64,000 nt of DNA from Beroe forskalii. Its lineage: Eukaryota > Ctenophora > Nuda > Beroida > Beroidae. Location of the stretch: the NCBI GenBank assembly GCA_011033025.1, contig WFMF01000305.1, positions 62,001 to 126,000 on the forward strand, given 5' to 3'. Both the position numbers and the translations under genes were made by a program. Below the pieces are notes generated by a model. It ran no database searches, was not told the origin of the DNA, and saw only the letters and a program-made list of their open reading frames with translations. Positions 8,729-20,069 of the stretch are shown piece by piece. Each line of letters begins with the position of its first letter. Position 1 is the stretch's first letter.

Positions 8729-11700
8729 ATGGCCGATACCGAGGGTTTAGATTTCAAGGATGTTGCAGCCATCGTCAAAGGTGCTTTGGTGAGTAGTTGA
8801 TTTCCTTATATCCTAAATATTTTACTGGATATTCCATGATTATCGGACGTTATGATACGTTGCCTTGTGTCGAATCTTCTTGGTTTTTAAACAAGCTGTT
8901 TTCAGAGTTTTGGCAGACTGCGTTTCCATCCAAAAGCCCTGATGTTCAAATCCCAAAAGAGTGGCAAAATTGATCAGTTCAGCTCAACAGACATATGCGA
9001 AATCCAGTGGATGAGGTAAGCAATAAAATTTGGAAGAGAAGGTTCATTCTCTAATCAAATGACGGATTAATTCACTGCGCTTAATTCTATTCTTGCGAAA
9101 ATTATACAATCCAAGGTCTTATCTATATTCGATACCCCTTATCTTAAGTTACGCTGTGGTTTGTGTCTCACTGTTCCTTCCCTTAGAGGCCTCACGAGGT
9201 TACCAGCTACTGGTGCTCACTAACAGCAACGTTATTTCAAAGTTTGTGGGACTCGAAGACAAAGTAAGTTAATAGTACCATCTATATTCCTTGAACCCTT
9301 CATTCTTTTTAAATTGGGGGGGTCCACCGGCCAACCGTCTTAAAAATTTGGTGTTTCGGCCAATTGGCCGTTGGCCGGTTGGCCGTTTTTTTCCTTTTTC
9401 ATCCCTGGTTTCGTCCAGAAGCATTATAGTTGAAAGTTGTGAGAGAAAAAGTTGTTACAATTTCTATAACTGGTATTTTCCTGCTAATTTGATTGGTGGG
9501 GGGTGTCAAATGTGTCAATCAAGGTCGTTGAAACAGTTGAAATTAGCCCTTGTGCTTGAAGAAGGCCCAAGCTCCATATGTTTATATAATGCTGTTTTAT
9601 GTTGCCAAAATCAACTTTTGAAAGTTGTTAATGGTCTAGGATATGTAGATTAACCCTTGATAAGTTCAAGTGTAGACCATCCCACCTGTAAGGTTCTTCC
9701 CTTATAGTCTTAAAAATCCATTGCAGTATGGTCATGTTGTCTTATTTTTTTTATTTTGAAGGTTTTACTTCTATTCCAACAGCCGTACGGCCAATGACAG
9801 GAATCGAAGGATTCAAGTGAAATGAAGCCAGTGACGGTTAAGGAAGTGTAATCCATACTTTCTTCGCCCGAGACTTCGCTGCAATGGGCAGCTCCTCATT
9901 TTACCCTCCCGCACAGTTTCCTGTACGCTCGGCTGAGTGAACCGTCGGGCTGCATAGGCCCGTCGCCAATAACCGCAGCAGACCAGCAGATATCTGTGTG
10001 GAAATTTAGGAAAAATGAGGAAATTTCATAATTTCGGTGGAAATTTTTGGCAAAGGACAGTAAAGCTCAACTTATTTAGATTGCAACACCTCGAAATTCA
10101 TTCCGTTTTAGGTTTCTTGTAACAATCACTATGAGGTTACAATTTCATCTAATCAGAACGTGTGGCTTCTGGGGGCTGCCGCCCCAGACCCCTACTGTCA
10201 TTCGGAGTTCATTCCTCTTTAGGTTTCTTGCATAATGTCCCTTGAAATTTCGGCTAAAATTAGGGTAAGAATAACTATGAGGTTACAATTTCATCTAGTC
10301 AGAATGTCTGGCTTCTAGGGGCTGCCGCCCCCAGACCCCTCTATGTCATTCTAAATTTATATCGTTTTAGGTTTCTTGTGTTAGTTACCTTGAAATTTCG
10401 CCTTAAATTAGGGTAAGAATCACTATAGGGTTACAATTTCATCCACTCAGAACGTCTGGCTTCAGGGGGCTGCCGCCCCAGACCCCTGCTAGTCATTCGA
10501 AATTCATTTTGCCTTAGATTTCCTATGCCAAGCACCTTGACATTCAGCTAAATTTAGGGTAAAAATCATTATCAGGCGTCAATTACTCAATTTCATTTAC
10601 ATAGAACGTCTGACTTGGCTTCTGGGGGCTTACCCCCAGAAACATGCTGGTTTTGCCTGGTTTTCTCTTAAAATAAAAGTGATACATTAGAAAAAATTGC
10701 AAAATTTGAGGTCGTCCTTTGGGAGCGAAGCGAGCAGGCCTGAAAGCATGAAAATTGGTCTGTGTGGAAATTTTAAATTTTTTGGATATGGGTGCATAGG
10801 CTCAAGATGAATCTCTCACCCTTAGCTCAGTGGCGCTGGCTGGGAATCGAACCCGGGATCTTTCGATCCTGCGCTCAACTCAATACCACTACACCACTGA
10901 CCCTGATTCCCTGCCATGCCTGGAACTATTTCCTGTTCATGTATGAAACAAATGATTCTATTGACTGTCTCCCTGCATGTATATGACCTAGAGATGACAT
11001 TCACGAGCCCTTGCCAGCTTGCCTAGCAGTCCTAAATAGTTTATGCAGTCCAAGTACTAAGGCCTTATAGTTTGCAATGATTCCTAGGATTGGCTCAGGC
11101 CCTTTTTGTAGTGCGGCATGCAATTCATTTGACCCTCCGACAATACACCCCCAACACTTGATCTATAAGACATGTAGTCATAGTCAGGAAGCTGTCAGCA
11201 GTAGGTCTGGAGTAGTTCCGGATGAGGATCTGGATCCTCTCGTTCCTCCTTGTTTCCAGGGCAGATGGCTTGATCACATCTCCTCTGTAGGCGCGGAACA
11301 TCTTGGTTCAGGAGAGGTTCATCCCACTTAAAGACCTTGAATAAGCTGCGGATTATTGCGTTTGATCTGTGTTGATTCATCGAGGAATGCAATGCCGGGG
11401 GGGTAAATGTCGCTACAATCCTCGAACTGTGATGTTTGATACCCCGCTTTCCTCTACAGATTTGCTGTACTGAAGTAGGTGATGTAATGTTGGGGGGTTA
11501 AATGTCCCTTAACCGGTTTTATGGTGCTCTGAGCAGAGGAAGCACCTGGCCACCTGGTCAGGGTGAATTCCCCCTTTGTAGATGTGTACAGTAAGACCAT
11601 CATTAACCATAAGGTGTCCAATGATAAATTATGCACCTTCCAGGCATGTTTATGCTATGTATTCAAAAACCCTATAGGCACCAGGGTACCGTGCGCAATA

Positions 11701-14700
11701 AATTATTACGCACTGTAGTGCCGAAATCCGGATTTATTACGCACTGTAGGTCATAATAATTTATTATGGTGCAGTAGAACAGTGCGTAATGAGAGGTTTT
11801 GTAACTAGCAAAAATTGCAAACCGCGATATTATGCAACTTCTAAGGAGGTTTATGCAGTGCTCCTTTATACCCATTATGCACGCTAAAACAGTTACACTT
11901 TTTAAAAAGTGCAACTACAGTGCCAAAAAAGTGGAACTACAGTTGATAATAAAACCATTTTGGCATTGTACTCTGGTGTTTTCAAAACGTGACCTTACTA
12001 AAGGAGGAGGTGTTAAAATGAACACTGGGGTGACAGACCGCAGATTTCACACTGAAGGATACAGTAGCTGCACTTTTTACAATAGCTCAAATACTAGACA
12101 AGCCAATAACACTACATATTCTCATATTCTTGCTTGAATTATACATAATTACGAAATATATACCTACATGCATTGTCGTTGCATAATTCGGTTTTGTAAC
12201 TCGCAAAAACTGCAAACCTTCCATTAAAACCTCGGCCTTCGGCCTCGGTCTTAATGTGTTATTATGCCCTCGCGCTTCGCGCTCGGTACATAATATCGCG
12301 GTTTGCAATTTTTGCTAGTTACAAAACCTCTCATTATGCACCGAGCGCGAAGCGCGAGGGCATAATAACACATTAAGACCGAGGCCGAAGGCCGAGGTTT
12401 TAATGAAGGTTTACAGTTTTGCGAGTTACAAAACTGAATTATGCAACGACAATACATGAAGGTATATATTTCGTAATTATGTATAATTCAAGCAAGAATA
12501 TGAGAATATGTAGTGTTATTGGCTTGTCTAGTATTTGAGCTATTGTAATAAGAGCAGCTACTGAATCCTTCAGTGTGAAATCTGCGGTCTGTCACCCCAG
12601 TGTTCATTTCTAACACCTCTCCCTCCTATAGTAAGGTCACGTTTTGAGAAACACCAGAGTACAATGCCAAAATGGTTTTATTATCAACTGTAGTTCCACT
12701 TTTTTGGCACTGTAGTTGCACTTTTTAAAAAGTGTAACTGTTTTAGCGTGCATAATGGGTATAAAGGAGCACTGCGTAAACCTCCTTAGAAGTTGCATAA
12801 TAATTTATTTCGCACAGCTGAGCAAACTGTACCTTCATATCTTAATTTAAAACATTTCCTTGTGTTTGAAAATATTGCCATTTTCCGAGTAAATTCGGTG
12901 CATAATTCAGTTTAATAACTCGTAAAAAGTACTAAACTCAGCATTAAAAACCTCGGCCTCGGTTTCTTAATGCCATATTACACACTCTGGCCTCCGGCCC
13001 TCGAGTGTGTAATATGACGTTTAGTACTTTTTACTCGTTACTAAACCCTTCAATGATGAGGTGCCTATGATAGAGAGATAGAGGAACTATCTGGTAAAGG
13101 TAGGGATCTGTTGTAGCATGGGGACCAGATGTACCATCATATCCAGGATGTGCAGGCTAAGCGATTCGTCTAGGCACCAAGGTTTGCACCCAGGTAGAGG
13201 GATAGATCTGTGTGCAGCAGGAGGGGAGTTGGTGGTTTCTGCAACACTCGATTGGGATGGACAAGGAATCCATTGGCGAGGGCCAGGAGCTGCAAGACAG
13301 GATGTGAATACTGAGGAGGAGACTGGGTAGAAGACTCAGAACGAAGTTGAGGAGCAGTGGCTGATCATGAGGAGTTGAGGAGGAGGCCAAGGTACTAAGG
13401 CGGGACAGGGCTGAGGAATCCATGGTACTATAGTGTGAGGCACTGAGTCAGGGCGACTAGATGGGCAGGGGCACTTTCAGGGCTAAATTGGGGCAAAGAG
13501 GGCTGTCCTGGAAAGAATGAAGGTGGAAGAATGAAGTCAGGAGGTGAAGCTGAAGGGAGCACTGGTGTTGAAGGAGGTAATATAAGTTGTGGAAAGGTGA
13601 TATTAGTGGTTGAAACTGGTTGCAGGGCCTTGAGGTTGACAGAATTCTGGGAAGCCAACTTTAGCTCCAATAGTCCAATGTCAGGACTCTGTGCCGCAGT
13701 CTTATTAATTGGCAATCCCTTTCATCAGAATTAAGGAGCCCTCATGCAAGAAGATTTTTTTTCAAGCACTCAAGTACTTTCCCGGCCACTGGAACATATT
13801 ATTCAATACCTCTTGGTGAACCTATTTAGATGTTAACAGTAGGATGATCCTGGTCCATGAGTTGCTAAAAGTACTAGACTGTACGAAAATGAGCTAAATT
13901 ATCTTAAACTAGAAAGGCCCGTTGGGCCTGCTAGATAATACAGAATCAAATAATAAGCTCTCAAAAAGTTTATGAAGGAGCAAAATTTCCCATAATTCGT
14001 CGTTTACTTTTAGTAATGCAGGACCGTGCAAGTTTTGATTTATATAATTTGCTCTTGTATGATAAAGTTTAATCTTAAAATTAAAACCTAGTATCGTACT
14101 CATACTGAACGTTGAATTAAAACATTGATTTACGCCAAGAGCTGTCTTCCAAAATCGCAATGTGCTATGCCCAAATTAGATTCAATTTGATTTTGCTTTC
14201 GTTCAATCTTAAATTGCTCTAAAGTCACATTTTTCCGCTACCATCAACTCAGCATTAATTCAAATCGACCGACTCTGCCACAGATTTATGAAGAAATGCT
14301 ATCGGAAATAGCCTCTACGATGCCAGCCATACCCGACCTTTATCTTCAAATCTTGAATTTCAAATGAAAACAGTAAACAGGCCGTTCTTTCAAACGCTAC
14401 AATGCAGCAGTCAACAACGTATCAGAAAGCACTCGCATGGAACTGATCATAATCTGCACGTGCAGAAAACGTGTATCCATAGCAACGGCGCGACTTAGCC
14501 GTGTTTAGCCTTCGTTTCTCTTGATATTTTCTTGGCAAGCTCAAATTTAATTGTGTACGGAAGCACAAACATTATTCACGTGCTCTTACGAAATTATAAT
14601 TAAGATATCACATTTTTTTCGATATAAGTGTCTTCAAATGTACTCAGATGTGTTCTTAGAACTATTACAAACAACTTTCTCTCTGGGAGTTTTTTGATTG

Positions 14701-17700
14701 GACCCCCCTAAAGAGCGTAAATATCAAAAATAAAAAAAAACGGCCAACCGGCCAACCGTCTAAAAAATTTTCAATTTCGGCCAATTGGCCGTTGGCCGTT
14801 GGCCGGTGGACCCCCCCCCCCCTAAATTGTGACCTCGCTGATGAATATCAATTGATTAGTGGCCGAAATTTGAGAATGAATTTCAGATTTTATTTGGATT
14901 CCAGACTATACATTTTTCAGAACAAAGACGTTATCAAGAAGTTCATTAGTGAGCACTATGAGGCGGTCTTTGTTGAGAAGGAGCCTTTCATCAAAGGATG
15001 GAACTGGGGAACTGTAGACTTCAATGGTAAGATAATTCATAGTAAGCGACTGATTCAACGCTCTCAAACTAAAAATCTGGTATTGAATCTAGAAAAAACA
15101 TATTCAAGCTTTTATCGCTCTGAAGTTAATTCCATGCAAGATGATAAAAATTCCTTCGCATATTCGTGAAACTATTTTGATTATTCCAGGACCATTGATG
15201 ACATTTCAAAATGGTGAGAAGCCCATATTTGAAGTTCCCTTGTCAGATGTATCCACTGCCACTGTGAACAAAAACGAGGTAAACACTTAACATATTATTT
15301 ATATTATGTTTGCTTTTTCAGCGTCCCATAAATGGAAAGTATTATTGATAAGTGAACTGCCCATGAGTTTCACCAGGGATAAAAAATGCCCCCACTCCCA
15401 CAGGTGACACTCACATCTAACCTCCCCCAGGTGACAGTGGAGTTCCACCAGGACGATGACAACGATCTGAGTCTGGTTGAAATGCGGTTCTACGTTCCCA
15501 ACCCCGGTAATGAGGAGGAAGTACCAGCTGAGAGGGTCCACAAGAGTGTCATGAAGTACGCTGACGTCATCAAGGCTACTGGGGATGTTATCGTCAAGTT
15601 CGCACAGGTCCTACTCCAAACACCAAGGTGAGGAAACCCCGTCGCCAATAACCGCAGCAGACCAGCAGATATCTGTGTGGAAATTTAGGAAAAATGAGGA
15701 AATTTCATAATTTCGGTGGAAATTTTTGGCAAAGGACAGTAAAGCTCAACTTATTTAGATTGCAACACCTCGAAATTCATTCCGTTTTAGGTTTCTTGTA
15801 ACAATCACTATGAGGTTACAATTTCATCTAATCAGAACGATGTGGCTTCTGGGGCTGCCCCCCCAGACCACTGCTTGTCATTCGAGTTCATTCCTCTTTA
15901 GGTTTCTTGCATAATGTCCCTTGAAATTTCGGCTTTAAAATTAGGGTAAAAATCACTATGAGGTTACAATTTTGTCTACTCAGAACGTCTGTCTTCTGGG
16001 GGCTGCCGCCCCCAGACCCCTGCTTTTCATCTCAAATTCACCTCGTTTTAGGTTTCTTGTGTTAGTTACCTTGAAATTTCGGCTAAAATTAGGGTAAGAA
16101 TCCTTAAGAGGTGACAATTTCATTTACTCAGAACGTCTGGCTTCTGGGGGCTGCCGCCCCCAGACCCCTGCTTGTCATTCGAAATTCATTTTGCCTTAGA
16201 TTTCCTATGCCAAGCACCTTGACATTCGGCTAAATTTAGGGTAAAAATCATTATCAGGCGTCAATTACTCAATTTCATTTACATAGAACGTCTGACTTGG
16301 CTTCTGGGGGCTTACCCCCAGAAACATGCTTGGTTTTGCCTGGTTTTTCTCTTAAAATAAAGTGATACATTAGAAAAAATTGCAAAATTTGAGGTCGTCC
16401 TTTGTGAGCGAAGCGAGCGGGCCACAGAAAGCATGAAAATTGGTCTGTGTGGAAATTTTAAATTTTTTGGATATGGGGAGGAAACGAACGAGTTTGATTG
16501 AATTATCAGGATTGAGGATTCTACGATCACATGATCTCCTCACGCCCCCTTTAGACCAGAATTGTAACTCCCACTTTATGACATTCTGCTCTTCTGCATT
16601 TCCATTGACAGTGCTATAACTCTAACCCTCCTCTACTCTCGCCAAGAGGTCGTTATGACGTTGACATGTACCCGAGCTTCCTGAGACTCCACGGAAAGTC
16701 CTACGACTACAAGATCCCCTACACCACCATGATACGGCTATTCTTCCTACCCCACAACGACCAGAGATCAGTCTTCTATGTGGTGAGTCTCAAAACCCGC
16801 CTCAATTTCCCTTTCAATTCGCTCATCTCTTATATAATTGTCTGAGAGTGCTATTCTGCCTATTCCACGGAATTGTTTTGTCTTTTTATTAAAGTTGTTT
16901 GAACTGTAGTTCCTTAAACTACTGCTGTTCAGTCTTTTGAGTATTTGAATCTCAACAATACCCAGTGTCTCACGTTCAACCCGCCCCATATGTAATCTAC
17001 ATCCCTTGTTCAGGTTACCACAGACCCGCCCATCAGACAAGGTCAGACCCGGTACCCGCACATCGTTATACAGTTCACTAAGGATGATTGGAGCGACCTG
17101 ACTCTCGAGATAGATGAGTGAGTGATGGCAATGAATTGTAAATAATAGCTCAAGTATCCGAAGTATCACTTTTTAATGTGAACTGACACGCTTGGAGTCA
17201 GTCAGTTCAAATAAAAGTGACAGACTTCCTACACCATATGATTCCTTGTATGACACGACTAGAACGACCTTCATATTCTCAGGGAAACCCTCGCTACAAA
17301 GTACGAAGGTAACCTACAGAAGGAAATGGCAGGACCCACCTACGAGACCTTTGGTAAAGTCATGAAGTTTGTGGTGGGCCAGAAGATATTCGTTCCAGGC
17401 AACTTTAGAAGGTGGGTTCGAGGACTGGGAATGTATCATCAGGTACAATAATACCATGTGAAATGTAATTGAAATTGCCCGATGAATTTGTTTTCATTCC
17501 CTCCCATCTTAACCTCCCACTCTAACCCCTCTTTCTCCACCCCAGCTCGTCAGGGAACCAGGCAGTAGCTTGCTCCCACAAAGCTAACTCCGGGTTCCTG
17601 TACCCCTTGGAAAAGGGGTTCATGTACGTGGTTAAACCCCCCGTACACATACGATTTGATGAGGTAGCCTCCGTCAACTTCTCTAGAGTAGCATCCGGGG

Positions 17701-20069
17701 TGGGGCAAAGCAGGAGCTTTGATTTGGAGATAGAAACCAAGTCTGGTGCCAACTACATATTCGCTAGCATTGAGAAGTAAGTTTGAATTAGAATTATAGC
17801 GAGCTTATGTATCGATTTAAATTAAAAGAAGTTGCCACATTAATTTTTCAGATCAATTCAAAAGGCAATTCTGAATTTTGAGTAATAAATTAATCTCAGG
17901 AAGGAGTATTCTAAGCTCTTTGACTTCGTGAAGAGCAAGAAACTGCGGATCCAGAACACAAAGGGAGGAGACGAGGCCTTCCAGGACGACTTTGGGGGAG
18001 TGGACGACAGCGGATCTGATAACGAGATGCCTGATCACTATCTGGAGAAGATGAAGAAAGAGGGTAAGAGGGGAGGATTTGAAGTAACTGTTAGTGATGT
18101 CTCACATGCTGTGAACAATGTACAATTTAGAGTGTAGTGTGTACCTTCGATTAACGATATGAAATGTTTAAATGTATAAATGTACATTGCGTCAACTGCA
18201 CACAGTATAAACCCTCCTCTTTCAACCGCTCCACCCCATGTCTCAGGCGAAGAGAAGAGTGGATCTGACAGTGACGAGTCTGCAGACGAGGACTTTGTAG
18301 CCGGAGAGACGCCCGACACTTCACCGCCAAGTTCTAGTGAGAGTGAGGAGGATGACGGAGAGGGAGGAAAGAAGAAGAAGAAGAAAGTCGTGAAGGAGAC
18401 CGAGATTAACGGCGGCAAAAGGGTAGGTGGAAGAGTGTTCTGGAATTTAGGATAAGTGATTGTTTATTTTTCACCTGAGAATGAGTCACTGAACTTTTCA
18501 TTTTTCAGATAATACCCAAGCTATTAAGTTTTCTTCTCACTGACGAGTATCCCAATTTCAGTCACCTAAAGCAAAGAAAGAGAGGAAGGAGAAATCAGAA
18601 AGGCAGAGCAAAGCCCAAAGAAAGAAGGATAAAGATCCCAATAAACCTAAGAAACCACCTACAGCATACTTCCTTTGGCTTGGCAAGAATAGGAACCAAA
18701 TCAAAGAGGATAACCCTGGAATCAAAATCACAGAAATCGCTAAGAAGGCTGGTGAACTGTGGCGTGCTTTGGAGGCTTCAGAGAAACAGGTAAGGTCGTT
18801 TTACTGATAGGGCAATGTCATAGCATGATTCAGTCGATCTGTTACAACTTGTAGAAAATCCAGCTCGGTTGTTGATCGAATATAAAGTTTACTCATAATC
18901 TTTGGTCCGCTTTATTCTGCCTTTTAACCACCTTATTTGCCAGGAATTTGAAGACGAGGCTAAGAAACTGAAAGAAGAGTATGATGTAGCTATCGTTGAG
19001 TACAATAAAAACCTAGCATTAAACCCGAGACCGGTCTCAGACGAATCCCCTCAAAAGTCGTCAAAGAAAAAGAAACCCGCAACTTCAGCCATTAAAGCTT
19101 CAAGTACCAATTATAAGAGGTTCATCACTCAAAGAATTTATTTAATTGAAATCTCACTCATTGAATTTGACCACAAGAAGGGATTCAGGTCCGTCATTTC
19201 TTGTGCGACAGAAATAATTGCCACTTTTTCCATTGATATGTTTGTAACGCGCACCGTCAGTGCTGTGATTTCTTGGCGCTGTTTCCCATATTAAGCGCGC
19301 ATTTTGCGCGCGATGGTACGCTCTATGAGAACTTGGGCGGCACTATGAGAACTTGCGCGGCACTCGGACATTCTTCTTTTGCCTGTCACAAAGTGGCAAT
19401 TAAAGAAGAATTAGGACATAAGAGCATTTATAAGACTTATTGAATATTTACGAGACTTGTTTGCAATTATAAGAGCAAGGAAACCATTGATACAGATGAC
19501 GACAAGTCTACGGATTCAGAATCGGGAGAAAAACCTCTCAAACCCAAGTAAGTTGAGCTGCCTTCCGTTTGTGTAACTTTTGGTGCTATTCGCGTTTTGT
19601 TATTCACCTCGTTGGTACATAGTGATGAGAAGTGCAATCTATTCAGTTAATTTGTTTTTGTGCAATATCTAGATGTTAAAGCCTACATCTTCGTGACCAC
19701 GAACTTTTTTACAGGGCAGCACCCAAAGAGCAGTCGAAGACCAAAGAATCAGATTCCCCTAAACGTAAGAAATCCTCCTCGGGCTCTGAAGGCGAATCTA
19801 AGAAGCGGAAGCGAGAGCCGGCTCAAGCGAGCAGCTCAAAGAAGGATGATGACGATTCCGACGACTCAGACGACAGCGACGTGAATATCCCTGACAGCGA
19901 CTCTAGCGGAGAGAAACCTCCCCCACCCAAGCGATCCATGCGGTCACGGGGCGCTGTTGAGAAGAATTCTGGAGACTTGCCAGACGACACTTTCGGAGAT
20001 GAGGAGTTTACTGACGGTGAAAAGCCACCGAGCTCAGAAAGTTCAGAAGAGGGCTCTGACTCGGACTGA
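8729..20069 (+). CDS. SSRP1: SSRP1, HMG-box subunit of the FACT histone chaperone (16 exons)
   Basis: Exons: 8729-8788, 8906-9015, 9189-9263, 14921-15026, 15190-15278, 15431-15627, 16647-16782, 17014-17117, 17283-17411, 17546-17776, 17900-18063, 18247-18422, 18562-18789, 18944-19119, 19476-19547, 19715-20069; about 802 residues. Diagnostic stretches: KGWNWGTV, EFHQDDD, ADVIKATGD, GRYDV, DYKIPYTT, YPLEKGF, KPPVHIRFDE. Order: N-terminal dimerisation/PH part, structure-specific recognition domain, second PH-like domain (about 330-420), acidic stretch, HMG box (about 551-628), Ser/Lys/Asp tail. With SPT16 it forms FACT, which opens nucleosomes in transcription and replication. All junctions are GT-AG and in phase except exon 2/3, where the exon 2 frame and the clear frame of exon 3 differ by one base. 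Intron 3 is 5.7 kb of nested transposons; introns 6 and 14 also hold insertions. Confidence 0.95.
9745..10910 (-). mobile_element. tRNA-derived SINE, interrupted by another element
   Basis: On the minus strand the right part reads as a tRNA-like Pol III head with an A box (TGGTGTAGTGG) and a B box (GGTTCGATTCC). The left part (9745-9958) is the body and A-rich tail. The two halves are separated by the 834-bp element at 9959-10792. A second copy at 45712-46032 is uninterrupted and confirms the join. Copies 2 and 3 of the host transposon run straight from GTTGTCTTAT to CCCTGATTCC, so they show the empty site. No clear target duplication is visible. Confidence 0.75.
9959..10792 (+). mobile_element. 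834-bp tandem-repeat element, copy A, 8-bp target duplication
   Basis: Starts CCCGTCGCCAATA and ends GGATATGGG, flanked by TGCATAGG at 9951-9958 and 10793-10800. Internally it has about four ~150-bp repeats, each with TCAGAACGTCTGGCTTC, a GGGGGCTGCCGCCCCAGACC-type palindromic core and TTAGGTTTCTTG. The sequence TCTGTGTGGAAATTT occurs near both ends in the same orientation. A GAGCGAAGCGAGC hairpin lies near the right end. There is no coding region. It is inserted in the SINE, which is itself inserted in the intron-3 transposon. Confidence 0.88.
11627..13050. mobile_element. Large palindromic insertion with nested hairpins
   Basis: Absent from copies 2 and 3 of the host transposon, where CCAATGATA joins directly to CAATGATGAGG. 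Arms of about 465 bp (about 11828-12294 and 12332-12801) are inverted copies; the ~38-bp spacer is itself an inverted copy of the sequence just outside the left arm (about 11793-11830). Smaller hairpins with TTCGGCCTCGG and CGCGCTTCGCGCTCGG loops occur in the arms, and another (TTTTTACTCGTTACTAAACC type) at the right end, which recurs at about 36195. No coding region. A non-autonomous fold-back-like element is the simplest reading. Confidence 0.75.
13909..14605 (-). mobile_element. Non-autonomous Helitron, copy 1
   Basis: On the minus strand it begins TCTTAATTATAATTTCG and ends with the hairpin AGGCCC-AAC-GGGCCT followed by TTCTAG, and it lies between A (14606) and T (13908). The host transposon copies 2 and 3 have the uninterrupted site (GATATTAAAGAT on that strand), so the insertion point is directly visible. 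About 700 bp aligns over its length with 44536-45235. No Rep/helicase coding. Inserted in the intron-3 transposon of SSRP1. Confidence 0.88.
15638..16477 (+). mobile_element. 840-bp tandem-repeat element, copy B, in SSRP1 intron 6
   Basis: Same family as 9959-10792: starts CCCGTCGCCAATA, ends GGATATGGG, and is flanked by GAGGAAAC at 15630-15637 and 16478-16485. The left duplicate starts at the third base of the intron, directly after the donor GT (15628-15629). The splice donor is therefore kept only because the target was duplicated. Internal ~150-bp repeats match copy A. No coding region. Confidence 0.88.
19120..19475 (+). mobile_element. SSRP1 intron 14, flanked by a 12-bp duplication (candidate insertion-derived intron)
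   Basis: The last 12 bases of exon 14 (CAATTATAAGAG, 19108-19119) are repeated as the last 12 bases of the intron (19464-19475). The inserted part begins GTTCATC, giving the donor, and the duplicated AG gives the acceptor. Splicing restores NYK-SKETID across the join, as expected for SSRP1. Inside are an inverted AATTGCCACTTT pair (about 19217 and 19391) and a 20-bp-scale internal duplication (CTATGAGAACTTG). There are no clear terminal inverted repeats. The exon/intron call is strong; the insertion origin is inference. Confidence 0.65.

Larger units (their letters stand above)
9316..14822. mobile_element. G-run TIR transposon, copy 1, with three later insertions
   Basis: Flanked by 6-bp direct repeats TAAATT at 9310-9315 and 14823-14828. 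The ends are inverted: GGGGGGGTCCACCGGCC at the left, its complement with a longer C run at the right, then GGCCAATTGGCCGTTGGCCG motifs in both ~80-bp termini. Subtracting three insertions (9745-10910, 11627-13050, 13909-14605) leaves a core of about 2.2 kb, matching copy 3 at 33963-36188. It sits in SSRP1 intron 3. Only short, broken frames remain, so no transposase can be identified. A 6-bp target duplication is known for IS3EU and Polinton-type elements, but I cannot assign a superfamily. Confidence 0.88.
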
